Shown here one piece after another: positions 17,808 to 27,175 of a DNA stretch of 39,457 nt. The position numbers and the translations under genes were made by a program. Each line of letters starts with the position of its first letter. Position 1 is the first letter of the stretch. The notes beneath the pieces were generated by a model. The model saw only the letters and a program-made list of their open reading frames with translations, did not search any database and had not been told where the DNA came from. Source of the stretch: Shewanella metallivivens (lineage in GTDB: Bacteria > Pseudomonadota > Gammaproteobacteria > Enterobacterales > Shewanellaceae); assembly GCF_028750675.1 (NCBI RefSeq), contig NZ_JAQQPZ010000008.1, positions 61,392 through 100,848 of the forward strand, read 5' to 3'.

Positions 17808-20447
17808 TTACTTCTTCGTTTTTTTCTTGGTCGTTTCACTCACCCATTTGCCGTTAACAAACTTAGAAGACCAACCTGTCGCTTTGCCGTCAACTTCTGT
17901 CGCAACGTATTGCTCTTTAGTTTTACGGCTAAATTTAACAGCGGCTTTGTTGCCGTCATCATCTTCAACAGGAGCATCAGCAAGATAGGCATACTTAGGC
18001 CATAACAGTTCGCGATACTTAACCAACTCTTCTACTAAAGGCGCGCGTGTTTCACGTGATTTAGGAAAGGTGCTTGCCGCTAAAAATATACCCGCGGCAC
18101 CATCTCTTAAAACAAAATGGGCATCTGATTTAGTACATTTTAATTCTGGCAGGTAAATCGGATCTTCTTTTGGTGGCGCAGCTTCACCGTTTTTAAGCAG
18201 TTTACGAGTATTCTTACACTCAGTATTAGTGCAACCAAAATACTTACCAAAACGGCCATTTTTAAGTTCCATGTCATTGCCACAACGATCACACTCAATA
18301 ATGGGGCCTTCATAGCCTTTAATCTTAAACTGGCCCGCTTCCACTTCGTAACCGTCACATGATGGGTTATTACCACACACATGCAGTTTACGTGATTCGT
18401 CAATAAGGTAACTGTCCATAGCTGTACCACACTTGCCACAACGATGTTTAGCGCGTAATGCATCGGTTTCTGCATCTTCGTTATCGCTAACAGCTTCTTC
18501 ACCAGGGGTTAAATTAAGCGTGGTTTTACAACGCTCTTTAGGCGGTAATGCATAACCAGAACACCCTAAGAAAACCCCTGTAGAGCCTGTACGGATCCCC
18601 ATTGGACGGCCACATGTTGGGCATTTAATGTCTTCTGTTAGTACCATCTCATTCGGGCGCATACCGCCTTCACTAGGATCTAACTCAGCCAATAAAAGTT
18701 GTTTGGTAAAGTCTCCGTAAAAACCGTCGAGGACTTTTTTCCAATCCAACTTGCCTTGAGCAACATCATCTAATGTTTGCTCCATACTGGCGGTAAAGTC
18801 ATAACTCATTAAATCTTTAAAGCTATCAACTAAACGTTCGCTAACAATCTCGCCCATTTTTTCAGCAAAGAAGCGACGGTTATCCACTTTCACATAACCA
18901 CGGTCTTGAATGGTCGAGATAATTGTAGCGTAAGTTGATGGACGCCCAATTCCACGCTTTTCAAGCTCTTTAACTAATGATGCTTCGCTGTAACGTGCGG
19001 GCGGTTTGGTAAAGTGTTGCTTTGGCAATAGTTTATCAAGTGTGAGCTTGTCACCCTTTTCAACCACCGGCAAGGTGTTATCTTCATCGTTTTTCTTACC
19101 CATTGGTGGCTGAACGCGGGTCCAACCATCAAAACGTAACGTACGGCCACTGGCTTTTAATTCATAATCGCCAGCAGTAACCGTTAATCGAGTCGCATCG
19201 TATTGTGCCGGTGTCATTTGACAGGCAACAAACTGACGCCAAATCAGCTCATACAGGCGCTGAGCGTCACGCTCCATATCGGTCAATGATGCAGACTGCA
19301 CTCCAACATTTGACGGTCTAATCGCTTCATGCGCCTCTTGCGCACCCTCTTTGCTACCATAACGAATAGGATCGGCAGGCAAGTATTTAGCGCCAAATTC
19401 AGATCCAATCATCTCACGGACATTTTCGACCGCCTCTTGGCTTAAGTTTGTTGAGTCTGTACGCATATAAGTAATATGCCCAGCTTCATACAAACGTTGC
19501 GCCATCATCATGGTTTTCTTCACGCCAAAACCTAAACGAGTGCTCGCCGCCTGTTGCAGCGTAGAAGTAATGAAAGGCGCTGAAGGTTTGCTAGAAGTGG
19601 CTTTATCTTCACGCGCTGAAACGACAAAGGTTTCATTACGTAAAGCATCGACAGCCACTTGGGCTTGGGCTTCATTTATCGGTTCAAATGCAGCAGATTG
19701 ATATTTCATCACCTGCATTTTTAAATTTTGAGCCTGATTAGTATTTAAATCGGCATGGATATCCCAAAATTCTACAGGTACAAAGGCTTTAATTTCACTT
19801 TCACGCTCAACAACTAAGCGTACAGCAACCGATTGCACACGACCGGCAGATAACCCACGGGCAACCTTTTTCCATAATAATGGTGACACCATAAAGCCAA
19901 CGACGCGGTCTAAAAAGCGTCGCGCTTGTTGAGCATTAACCATATTGGTATCGAGAACCGACGGTTTGCTAAAAGCATCTTGAATTGCGGTTTTGGTGAT
20001 TTCGTTAAATACCACACGTTGATACCGCGAAGCGTCGCCACCAATGATTTCCTGTAAATGCCAGGCAATGGCTTCCCCTTCACGGTCCAAATCCGTTGCG
20101 AGATAGATTTGGTCAGCTGACTCAGCTAAGGTTTTGAGCTCTTTAACGACTTTCTCTTTACCCGGTAAAATTTGGTACTTAGCAGCCCAGCCTTTATCTG
20201 GGTTGACGCCCATACGCGCCACAAGTGCTTGTTTGTCTCTGATTAGCTTGTACTTCGCTTTTTCTTCAGGTGACATTTTTCTGACTTCAGCAGCGGTTTT
20301 AGTCGCGGTTGTGCCGTCAGAAGTTGACGAAGTGGGTAAGTCACGGATGTGACCTACGCTCGACTTCACGATGAAATCTTTACCAAGATATTTATTAATT
20401 GTCTTGGCTTTGGCCGGCGATTCGACAATAACTAGCGATTTACCCAT
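17808..20447 (-). CDS. topA: DNA topoisomerase I
   Basis: TopA relaxes negative supercoils by single-strand passage. From the ATG at 20447 ([17 protein letters not shown]) the toprim domain is followed by [17 protein letters not shown], which holds the Mg-binding DxD. The catalytic Tyr, about residue 327, is in [13 protein letters not shown]. The C terminus carries three four-cysteine zinc-ribbon units (CPTCGRPM..., CGKCGTAM..., CDRCGNDM...) and ends in a Lys-rich tail. The length is 879 aa. The frame is open 16 codons upstream to an ATG at 20495, but those residues are not family-like. Neither start has a clear Shine-Dalgarno. Confidence 0.96.
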   Translation of the reverse strand: MGKSLVIVESPAKAKTINKYLGKDFIVKSSVGHIRDLPTSSTSDGTTATKTAAEVRKMSPEEKAKYKLIRDKQALVARMGVNPDKGWAAKYQILPGKEKVVKELKTLAESADQIYLATDLDREGEAIAWHLQEIIGGDASRYQRVVFNEITKTAIQDAFSKPSVLDTNMVNAQQARRFLDRVVGFMVSPLLWKKVARGLSAGRVQSVAVRLVVERESEIKAFVPVEFWDIHADLNTNQAQNLKMQVMKYQSAAFEPINEAQAQVAVDALRNETFVVSAREDKATSSKPSAPFITSTLQQAASTRLGFGVKKTMMMAQRLYEAGHITYMRTDSTNLSQEAVENVREMIGSEFGAKYLPADPIRYGSKEGAQEAHEAIRPSNVGVQSASLTDMERDAQRLYELIWRQFVACQMTPAQYDATRLTVTAGDYELKASGRTLRFDGWTRVQPPMGKKNDEDNTLPVVEKGDKLTLDKLLPKQHFTKPPARYSEASLVKELEKRGIGRPSTYATIISTIQDRGYVKVDNRRFFAEKMGEIVSERLVDSFKDLMSYDFTASMEQTLDDVAQGKLDWKKVLDGFYGDFTKQLLLAELDPSEGGMRPNEMVLTEDIKCPTCGRPMGIRTGSTGVFLGCSGYALPPKERCKTTLNLTPGEEAVSDNEDAETDALRAKHRCGKCGTAMDSYLIDESRKLHVCGNNPSCDGYEVEAGQFKIKGYEGPIIECDRCGNDMELKNGRFGKYFGCTNTECKNTRKLLKNGEAAPPKEDPIYLPELKCTKSDAHFVLRDGAAGIFLAASTFPKSRETRAPLVEELVKYRELLWPKYAYLADAPVEDDDGNKAAVKFSRKTKEQYVATEVDGKATGWSSKFVNGKWVSETTKKKTKK

Positions 20448-20829
20448 AGTTTTATTTGCGCCAAAAAGTCTCAGAATATAGAAAATTGGTTCCATATATA
20501 GAGGGTTGAGACAATAGTTTCAAGTTAATCCCTCTTTTATATAGGTTATTAAGTCATTTTTTAAACAATAATAAAAAATGTAAAAAATAATATGCGTTTT
20601 TTAAACGTAATTTTTCACTTAATGATACTTCGGAGCATCTTCAGTGCATTTTTAGTCATTTAAGCGTGTTTATGTGAATTTAGCACACCTTGTTAACCCC
20701 TATAGCTTCAGTATACTGAGGTTAAATTAGCGTTAACTGACATGAGTAATCACGTTTCCTTTTTTATAAGTAACACAAAAAAGTGTAACTACAATAATAA
20801 TTATTCACAAAATTTCTCAAGGATCACGA
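20448..20829. other. Divergent topA-astB regulatory region
   Basis: The topA leader (20507-20540) contains GAGGG and CCCTC arms with an inner imperfect TTGA/TCAA stem, a possible leader hairpin. A minus-strand TATATA at about 20536-20541, after an AT-rich stretch, is a likely topA -10. The astB side holds the possible ArgR site. The AT-rich middle (20550-20620) shows no gene. Confidence 0.35.
20792..20809. promoter_or_regulatory. Possible ArgR (ARG box) operator before astB
   Basis: On the minus strand these 18 bases read TGTGAATAATTATTATTG. They match the ARG-box pattern TGTGAAT-WWWW-ATTCACA well in one half and weakly in the other (about 14 of 18). The position is 20 bases before the astB start. 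ArgR control of AST-pathway genes is known in enterics, but here it is inference. Confidence 0.3.
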
Positions 20830-22164
20830 ATGAAGCATTTTGAAGCAAACTTTGATGGCTTGGTTGGACCAACCCATAACTATGCTGGACTATCGTTTGG
20901 TAATGTCGCCTCGTTGAATAATGCGACGCTCACCTCAAACCCTAAAGCAGCAGCTAAACAAGGTTTGCAAAAAGCCAAGTCATTAGCAGATTTAGGTATG
21001 GTACAAGGCGTATTAGCACCTCAGGAGCGCCCTGACCTATACACATTACGTCGAATTGGTTTTTCAGGGTCAGATGCTGAAGTTTTACAAAAAGCGGCTC
21101 AACAAGCTCCTGCATTGCTTAATGCTTGTTGCAGCGCATCAAGTATGTGGACCGCAAATGCAGCCACTGTTTCACCCAGTGCCGACACCCGTGACGGAAA
21201 AGTACATTTTACTCCGGCCAATTTAGTCGATAAGTTGCACCGCAGTATCGAACCCATCACTACAGGTCATATTTTACAAGCAACATTTAACAATAGTCGC
21301 CACTTTAAACATCATCAACACCTTCCTGAACACACAAGCTTTGGTGATGAAGGCGCAGCAAACCATACGCGATTATGCAGCGAATATGGTCACGCTGGGG
21401 TTGAATTATTTGTCTATGGTCAAGAAGCAACAAATCCAAATGCAGTAAAACCGAAAAAGTATCCGGCACGCCAAACATTAGAAGCATCACAAGCAGTGGC
21501 TCGTTTACATCAACTTGAAGATGAAAGTTGTGTCTTTATACAGCAAAATCCTGATGTGATCGATCAAGGTGTATTTCATAATGACGTGATTTCTGTCGGT
21601 AATCAAAACGTATTGTTTTACCATGAACAAGCGTTTTTAAATGCCGATGCAAAATTTGATGAAATCCGTCGTAAAATGAACGCAGAGATGCATTTTGTTA
21701 AAGTTGCCACCAGTCAGGTATCAATTGATGATGCGGTACGTAGCTATTTGTTTAATACACAAATTATTACTTTGCCGTCTGGTGAGATGGCCATTATTGC
21801 GCCCACCAATTGCCAAGAAAACCCAGCGGTATTTGCTTACTTAAATGAATTGGTCACACTCGGCACACCGATTAAGCAAGTGCGCTACTACGATGTAAAA
21901 CAAAGTATGCAAAATGGTGGTGGCCCTGCCTGTTTACGTTTACGGGTAGCAATGAACGAGCAAGAAGTCGCCGCCGTAAACCAAAACACCTTGATGAATA
22001 ACGCCCTATTTACTCGCTTAAATATCTGGGTAGATAAACATTACCGCGACCAACTCACGGTAAGCGATCTGGCTGACCCACAATTGATTATTGAATCGCG
22101 CACCGCCTTAGATGAGTTAACACAAATCTTAAAGCTTGGCAGCGTATATCAGTTCCAAAAATAA
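20830..22164 (+). CDS. astB: N-succinylarginine dihydrolase
   Basis: AstB turns N-succinylarginine into N-succinylornithine, CO2 and ammonia, the second step of the arginine succinyltransferase pathway. The N terminus is [18 protein letters not shown]. The catalytic triad is visible as Glu174 ([10 protein letters not shown]), His250 (GVFHND) and Cys368 ([12 protein letters not shown]). The length of 444 aa is typical. AGGA lies 7 bases before the ATG. No other ast gene is adjacent, so the pathway is split here. Confidence 0.96.
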   Translation: MKHFEANFDGLVGPTHNYAGLSFGNVASLNNATLTSNPKAAAKQGLQKAKSLADLGMVQGVLAPQERPDLYTLRRIGFSGSDAEVLQKAAQQAPALLNACCSASSMWTANAATVSPSADTRDGKVHFTPANLVDKLHRSIEPITTGHILQATFNNSRHFKHHQHLPEHTSFGDEGAANHTRLCSEYGHAGVELFVYGQEATNPNAVKPKKYPARQTLEASQAVARLHQLEDESCVFIQQNPDVIDQGVFHNDVISVGNQNVLFYHEQAFLNADAKFDEIRRKMNAEMHFVKVATSQVSIDDAVRSYLFNTQIITLPSGEMAIIAPTNCQENPAVFAYLNELVTLGTPIKQVRYYDVKQSMQNGGGPACLRLRVAMNEQEVAAVNQNTLMNNALFTRLNIWVDKHYRDQLTVSDLADPQLIIESRTALDELTQILKLGSVYQFQK

Positions 22165-22182
22165 TCTCTTAAAAACATCAAC

Positions 22183-22216
22183 AAAAAAGCCAGTGACTTT
22201 CATCACTGGCTTTTTT
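22183..22216 (+). terminator. Terminator of astB
   Basis: A perfect 14-bp stem (22183-22196 with 22203-22216) has the core GCCAGTGA/TCACTGGC, a 6-base loop, and A and T runs. It would also work on the other strand. Confidence 0.92.
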
Positions 22217-22242
22217 ATTTATGGTGAATCTAATCTAAAAAC

Positions 22243-22284
22243 AAAAAGGCGCCCTTTGGAGTAAAGAGTCAATAATGCGCCTTT
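22243..22284 (-). terminator. Terminator of the Ig-like lipoprotein gene
   Basis: AAAGGCGC (22245-22252) pairs with GCGCCTTT (22277-22284). A 24-base loop contains a second small CTTT/AAAG stem. On the minus strand it ends in TTTTTG. It lies 23 bases after the stop of the gene at 22307. Confidence 0.6.
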
Positions 22285-22306
22285 CTTTATATTACGAGCT
22301 TATCCA

Positions 22307-24763
22307 TTAGAGGATCGTTACACCAATTGATACCACCTGAGTTGCCAGGCCATTAGGCGATTCAACTTCAACAATGAATACACCCGAGTTAGGCTCATCT
22401 TCACCTTTAATAGTCGCGGTAAATTGGCGTCCACCATTGTAATTAGAGCTAGGCCATGTGTATTCACTGGTGCTCACAACTGAACCCGCTGAAGTGGTAA
22501 ACCTGACGATTGAACCGGCAGGCATTTGCTGATTGTGTAAATCAGAGATGGTAAATGTTGCTGTTGCAGAACCTTTACCCACAATCGTCATGCTGCTTTC
22601 GCCCGAGTGAGTCCCCGTACTATCCACAACAATAATATCGGCTGGAGCAGTTGCAAACGCTGTACTGCCAGACATCACTAAGGTAACACTACGACGGACG
22701 AACAATGATTTAGATTCAGTGACACCATCAGCACAAGCGCTATGCACAGGGTCTGAACACAGCACACCGTTGTATTTACCGTCTTTGAGGTCAAACACGC
22801 CGTTAGCATTAAAATCAACTAACTCTTCTAATGAACCACCAGTCTGTCCACCGGTTTGTTGCGGGTTAAAGAAACCATCTTCGTTATAATCATTATACGC
22901 ATCATTTAAATCAAACGATTGCCCAGTCACATCTGTGCCAGAGGTAAACTCTGCTGCTTCAGAAGCATCAAAACGGCCATTACCATTTAAGTCAGGAAAT
23001 GACTCTTCACCAATAGCAGTCGCTGTAATCGTCGCACGGCCACCGTATTTTTGACCGTAAATGTTGCCGTAAAGATCTAATGTCGAGTCATAACCTAAGG
23101 TAGCATCAGGATTACGTATCATTTGTCCTGCAGCATTTAAAATAGTCTGCCCTTCAGGTCGCGGTAATTGGCTGGTCCACGTAACAGAACAAGCACCATC
23201 AAGCGTTTGACAGGCATCTTCAATAGAACCACCTTCAGTGGTAAAAGACACTGTCGTTCCATCTGGGACTGGGTTGTTAAAGGCATCAGCCATACGTGCG
23301 GTAATCGTCACTTCAGTACCGTCAAGATCCCAGCCTTCAGGATTGAGTGTTTCTGCCGAAACAGAAAAGCTGTCTTGGTCAGGAATACCTGTTGATACAA
23401 TAAGTTGACTTGATTGGCTCGAAATCGCTGGCACCGAATCATTATCAACCGTTGCAGTAACACGCAAAGACGTTGCAACTGTACCTGTATTTACCACTGT
23501 CTGGACTAAACCATCGCTATCTGTTGTCGCTTCGATAGGATCAATAGCCACACCACCCACACTAGTATTTAACGAAAACAACACATTTTGGTTAGCAACC
23601 ACGTTGTTGTTTTTATCTAATACTTTAAATTGAACAACCGATGATTCAGTACCGCCAGTACCCAAAATACTAATATTTTCAGGTGTGGCGGATACAAACA
23701 CAATGCTGCCCACATCAGATTGCAATACATTCAGCGTACCTACTGCAGACAAACTAATGCCACCAGCACTCGCTGTAACATTAATTTGGTCTTCACCCAC
23801 ACAACCTTCAGCACGATAAGTTGTTGTTGCGACGCCATTGCTTGAAGAAACAGGAGAACTTATCACCGCTTGAGCTGGGCTTTTATTTGCACAGGTTGAT
23901 GAGAAGTTAACATCGACGGGTTCTGTGTAAGGGTTGCCTTCATCATCTTGAATCAATACAGAAATGGTTGTTGTACCGCCAGCAGATAAGTCAGTAACAC
24001 TAATCGATGCCACGCCTTCTTCAAAAGGATCGCCGCTGCCCATCACCACGTTTGTCGCACCCACGACAACAATGGTTGAGCCGGTTTCATTGGTGGATAA
24101 CGTTGCTGTGGCCTCACCAGCACCGAGCGTGCTGCCTGCGTATATATCAACCGTTGCTTTACCTGAAGAGTCAGTCACTGCAGTGGTCACTGGTAAATCA
24201 CCAATTGAACTGGCAAACGTTACAATTGAGGTTTTGCTGATACCAGACACAGTCGCTGTTAATTTACCTGGGGATAAAGTGCTGATTGAATCAATGCTAT
24301 TACCCGAAGCGTCAGTTAACACCAATGACACTTGAGCACCGCCATCTGCAGCGCCGCCATCACCGGCCATGGTCACATAAACAGTCGCAGAATCGCCATC
24401 AGAAGTTGTTGCAGTAACGGTAGCACCGGAATTAATTTCAGCCGTATCTAACCGAATCGTCGCAACACCATTAGCATTTGTTACTACCTCACCGGTACTT
24501 GGCGTGAATGTACCGTAAGAATCGTTATTAAGCGCAAAGGTAACAAGGGTACTGACCGCATCACCATTGGAATCTTTAACGGTTGCGGTAAGAATTGCAG
24601 GCTCGGCAACGGAGATTTGAGTGTTGTCGATAGTTAAGGTTATTGTTGTCGTTGTATCTGTACTATCTCCCGAGTCATCATCTGTAATACTTCCCCCACC
24701 GCCACAAGCGAAGAGAAAAAACGAACATAAAAGTGCAAAACATACTTTATATGCTGACCTCAT
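22307..24763 (-). CDS. Surface lipoprotein with Ig-like domains and calcium-loop insert
   Basis: The leader ends FFLFACGGGG, with Cys20 as the lipidation site, followed by an Asp/Thr-rich linker. Several bacterial Ig-like (invasin/Big_1-type) domains follow at about 38-135, 143-235, 250-345, 350-458 and 465-585, each with patterns like TATVKDSNGDAV and TNANGVATIRL. Between about 588 and 662 sit three 12-residue EF-hand-type loops (DLNGNGRFDASE, DYNEDGFFNPQQ, DFNANGVFDLKD). A last Ig-like region reaches the C terminus. The function is unknown; an adhesin-like or structural outer-membrane role is inferred. It is monocistronic, and the neighbours give no clue. Confidence 0.8.
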   Translation of the reverse strand: MRSAYKVCFALLCSFFLFACGGGGSITDDDSGDSTDTTTTITLTIDNTQISVAEPAILTATVKDSNGDAVSTLVTFALNNDSYGTFTPSTGEVVTNANGVATIRLDTAEINSGATVTATTSDGDSATVYVTMAGDGGAADGGAQVSLVLTDASGNSIDSISTLSPGKLTATVSGISKTSIVTFASSIGDLPVTTAVTDSSGKATVDIYAGSTLGAGEATATLSTNETGSTIVVVGATNVVMGSGDPFEEGVASISVTDLSAGGTTTISVLIQDDEGNPYTEPVDVNFSSTCANKSPAQAVISSPVSSSNGVATTTYRAEGCVGEDQINVTASAGGISLSAVGTLNVLQSDVGSIVFVSATPENISILGTGGTESSVVQFKVLDKNNNVVANQNVLFSLNTSVGGVAIDPIEATTDSDGLVQTVVNTGTVATSLRVTATVDNDSVPAISSQSSQLIVSTGIPDQDSFSVSAETLNPEGWDLDGTEVTITARMADAFNNPVPDGTTVSFTTEGGSIEDACQTLDGACSVTWTSQLPRPEGQTILNAAGQMIRNPDATLGYDSTLDLYGNIYGQKYGGRATITATAIGEESFPDLNGNGRFDASEAAEFTSGTDVTGQSFDLNDAYNDYNEDGFFNPQQTGGQTGGSLEELVDFNANGVFDLKDGKYNGVLCSDPVHSACADGVTESKSLFVRRSVTLVMSGSTAFATAPADIIVVDSTGTHSGESSMTIVGKGSATATFTISDLHNQQMPAGSIVRFTTSAGSVVSTSEYTWPSSNYNGGRQFTATIKGEDEPNSGVFIVEVESPNGLATQVVSIGVTIL

Positions 24764-24985
24764 TGTCAGGCTCCCTGTTGCATTAAGTTTAAACTAAATG
24801 GTTATTATAGTTACTTATAGATTAACAATACGCAAATATCTTGTAACTTTAGCATAACTCTATTGTTTTCTGTGTTATTTATCCGTTAAAACTTTCACTT
24901 TCTGCCATTTCCTAAAAGATTGATTCCTGCTAGTCTTTAGCCCATTCAACAAAATTTAAAATAATATGATGATAAGGACTACTCC

Positions 24986-26293
24986 GTGAGTAAACAACGC
25001 AAGCTCGGACTCACGAGCAAAATTTTAATTGGTATGGGATTAGGCATTGTTTTTGGCCTTATGTTAAGAAACATGCTCCCAGACAGCCAGTTTATCCAAG
25101 AATACATCACAGATGGATTCTTACATGTCATCGGTACCATCTTTATTTCCAGTTTAAAAATGCTCGTCGTGCCTTTGGTATTTATCTCACTTGTCTGTGG
25201 CACTAGTTCTCTCAGTGACCCATCAAAACTGGGACGCCTAGGAGGAAAAACCATTTCGTTCTATCTTTTTACTACCGCGATTGCACTTACCGTCGCCATT
25301 TTAGCCGCAGTAATCGTTCATCCAGGCAATGCAAGTCTTGCTGGCAATGCGCTTGAATATTCAGTAAAAGATGCACCTAGCCTGTCTGAAGTACTCATTA
25401 ATATCGTACCGACAAACCCGATGCAAGCAATGAGTGAAGGCAATATGCTGCAGATCATCCTATTTGCAGTTATTTTTGGTTTTGCGATTTCGCACATTGG
25501 CGAACGCGGCACCCGAGTCGCCTCATTTTTCAATGATCTTAACGAAGTGATCATGCGCGTAGTCACACTTATCATGCAGCTCGCGCCTTATGGTGTGTTT
25601 GCGTTAATGGCAAAGTTAAGTTTAACCCTAGGTCTTGAAACCTTTGGCAGTGTGGTTAAATACTTCTTCCTCGTTGTTGCCGTGTTACTGATTCAAGGTT
25701 TAGTGGTATATCCAACACTATTAAAACTGTTCTCAGGCCTGAGTCCATTAATGTTCTTACGTAAAATTCGCGACGTACAACTGTTTGCTTTTAGTACGGC
25801 AAGCTCTAATGCGACTTTACCTGTGACCATTGAAACCTGTGAACACCGTATGGGTGTAGACAACAAAATCGCTTCATTTACATTGCCACTTGGCGCCACG
25901 CTTAACATGGATGGTACCGCCATTATGCAAGGTGTCGCCACAGTATTTATTGCCCAAGTCTTTGGCATTGAATTAAGCATTATGGATTATGCGACAGTGG
26001 TTGTGACCGCGACTCTAGCCTCAATTGGTACAGCCGGTGTCCCTGGAGTGGGATTAATTATGCTGGCCATGGTGCTTAACCAAGTGGGTTTACCGGTTGA
26101 AGGCATTGCATTAATTATTGGTGTAGACAGAATGCTCGATATGATCCGCACCGCGGTTAACGTGACAGGCGACGCTGTGGGTACAGTGATTATTGCTAAA
26201 TCTGAAGGTGAGTTTAATCAAGATACCTTTAATAATTCTCAAGCAGGTAAAGCAGCAAAAAGCTTTGAAGAGCAAGTACTCAATAGTAAATAA
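24986..26293 (+). CDS. Dicarboxylate/amino acid:cation symporter (DAACS family)
   Basis: An inner-membrane secondary transporter of the GltP/DctA type, for glutamate, aspartate, C4-dicarboxylates or serine/threonine. Visible landmarks are the Ser-rich hairpin 1 tip (AFSTASSNATLPVTIET), the helix 7 motif LNMDGTAIMQG and hairpin 2 (ASIGTAGVPGVG). Helix 8 carries DRMLDMIRTAVNVTGD, whose acidic and Arg/Thr residues bind the substrate. The start is GTG at 24986 with TAAGGA about 8 bases upstream. The length of 435 aa is normal. The substrate cannot be fixed from the sequence alone. Confidence 0.92.
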   Translation: MSKQRKLGLTSKILIGMGLGIVFGLMLRNMLPDSQFIQEYITDGFLHVIGTIFISSLKMLVVPLVFISLVCGTSSLSDPSKLGRLGGKTISFYLFTTAIALTVAILAAVIVHPGNASLAGNALEYSVKDAPSLSEVLINIVPTNPMQAMSEGNMLQIILFAVIFGFAISHIGERGTRVASFFNDLNEVIMRVVTLIMQLAPYGVFALMAKLSLTLGLETFGSVVKYFFLVVAVLLIQGLVVYPTLLKLFSGLSPLMFLRKIRDVQLFAFSTASSNATLPVTIETCEHRMGVDNKIASFTLPLGATLNMDGTAIMQGVATVFIAQVFGIELSIMDYATVVVTATLASIGTAGVPGVGLIMLAMVLNQVGLPVEGIALIIGVDRMLDMIRTAVNVTGDAVGTVIIAKSEGEFNQDTFNNSQAGKAAKSFEEQVLNSK

Positions 26294-26315
26294 GCAGGCC
26301 TAATAAGCTCAAATA

Positions 26316-26344
26316 TGAAAAAGCGCTAATATAGCGCTTTTTCA
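26316..26344 (+). terminator. Terminator of the symporter gene
   Basis: TGAAAAAGCGCTA (26316-26328) pairs perfectly with TAGCGCTTTTTCA (26332-26344) around a 3-base loop, 23 bases after the stop. Confidence 0.88.
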
Positions 26345-26359
26345 TTATCTTATTTTGTA

Positions 26360-26445
26360 TTATACCAATCCACATTAATAAGTGACCACTCAGAAGCCCT
26401 TTTAACCTTTCTCTGAGTCATTACTTATTGACGAAAATGGTATAA
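26360..26445. repeat. Nested-palindrome element (MITE- or REP-like)
   Basis: Three successive inverted arms nest around a 17-base centre: TTATACCA/TGGTATAA (26360-26367, 26438-26445), AATAAGT/ACTTATT (26377-26383, 26423-26429) and ACTCAGA/TCTGAGT (26388-26394, 26412-26418). The outer arms look like terminal inverted repeats. I see no second full copy in the window, so its nature as a dispersed repeat is inference. Confidence 0.45.
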
Positions 26446-26504
26446 CGGTTTCATTATCATTAGCTTAATCCATAAAATACAATCAATATCAGAGCAGAGT
26501 GAAT

Positions 26505-27164
26505 ATGGACATCACATTATTAGCCAGTTTAGCGGTTATTCATTTAGTTGCCTTAATGAGCCCTGGACCGGACTTTGCGATTGTGGTCAAAATGGCCGCG
26601 CAGCAAACACGCTTAACCGCAATGTATTGTGCGCTAGGTATTGCCGTTGCCATACTCGTGCACACCCTGTTATCGTTAATGGGGATTAGCGTGATGATCC
26701 AACAATCGCCTTTGGCTTATGTTGTGGTTCAACTTATTGGTAGTGGTTATTTGGCTTGGATGGGCTTTGGCGCGTTAATGTCAGCGATTAATACCATAAA
26801 GTTAAAGCGTCAACCCGCTCAGGTTGTCACGACGCAGTGTGACAATGTAGCGAAAATGTCATCTTTTAAAGGGTTTAAAATAGGGTTATATACCAACTTA
26901 CTCAATCCCAAAGCTTTAATCTTTTTTATCACCTTATTCACAGTACTCATTACTCCGCAAGTTGGTAATAGCACAAAAATAGCGGCGGCAGTATTACTGT
27001 TTAGCTTATCTTTTGTCTGGTTTGGCTTGTTAGCATTAGTCTTATCTAAACCGCGTATTCAACAAAAATTATTAGCTGCAAATAGCATCATTGATTTACT
27101 CGTTGGGATCATTTTTATAACTGTCGCCGTCACGATTGCCAGTAATATTATCAGCAATATGTAG
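26505..27164 (+). CDS. LysE/RhtB-family amino acid exporter
   Basis: A 219-aa inner-membrane protein with about six helices. The family signature MSPGPDFAIVVKMAAQ is near the N terminus. GFKIGLYTNLLNPKALIFF lies mid-protein and matches the conserved NxLNPK segment of RhtB-type exporters. Members export homoserine, threonine, lysine or arginine; the substrate here is unknown. A GTG 6 bases upstream is also in frame, but I chose the ATG at 26505, which a GAG-type ribosome site fits better. It is a single gene, convergent with the ABC importer operon. Confidence 0.88.
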   Translation: MDITLLASLAVIHLVALMSPGPDFAIVVKMAAQQTRLTAMYCALGIAVAILVHTLLSLMGISVMIQQSPLAYVVVQLIGSGYLAWMGFGALMSAINTIKLKRQPAQVVTTQCDNVAKMSSFKGFKIGLYTNLLNPKALIFFITLFTVLITPQVGNSTKIAAAVLLFSLSFVWFGLLALVLSKPRIQQKLLAANSIIDLLVGIIFITVAVTIASNIISNM

Positions 27165-27175
27165 TCATAAAATAA

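Noticed and set aside
23964..24335. 123-codon plus-strand frame opposite the Ig-like lipoprotein
   Set aside because: It is an antisense shadow of a Val/Thr/Ala-rich protein; long false frames are expected.
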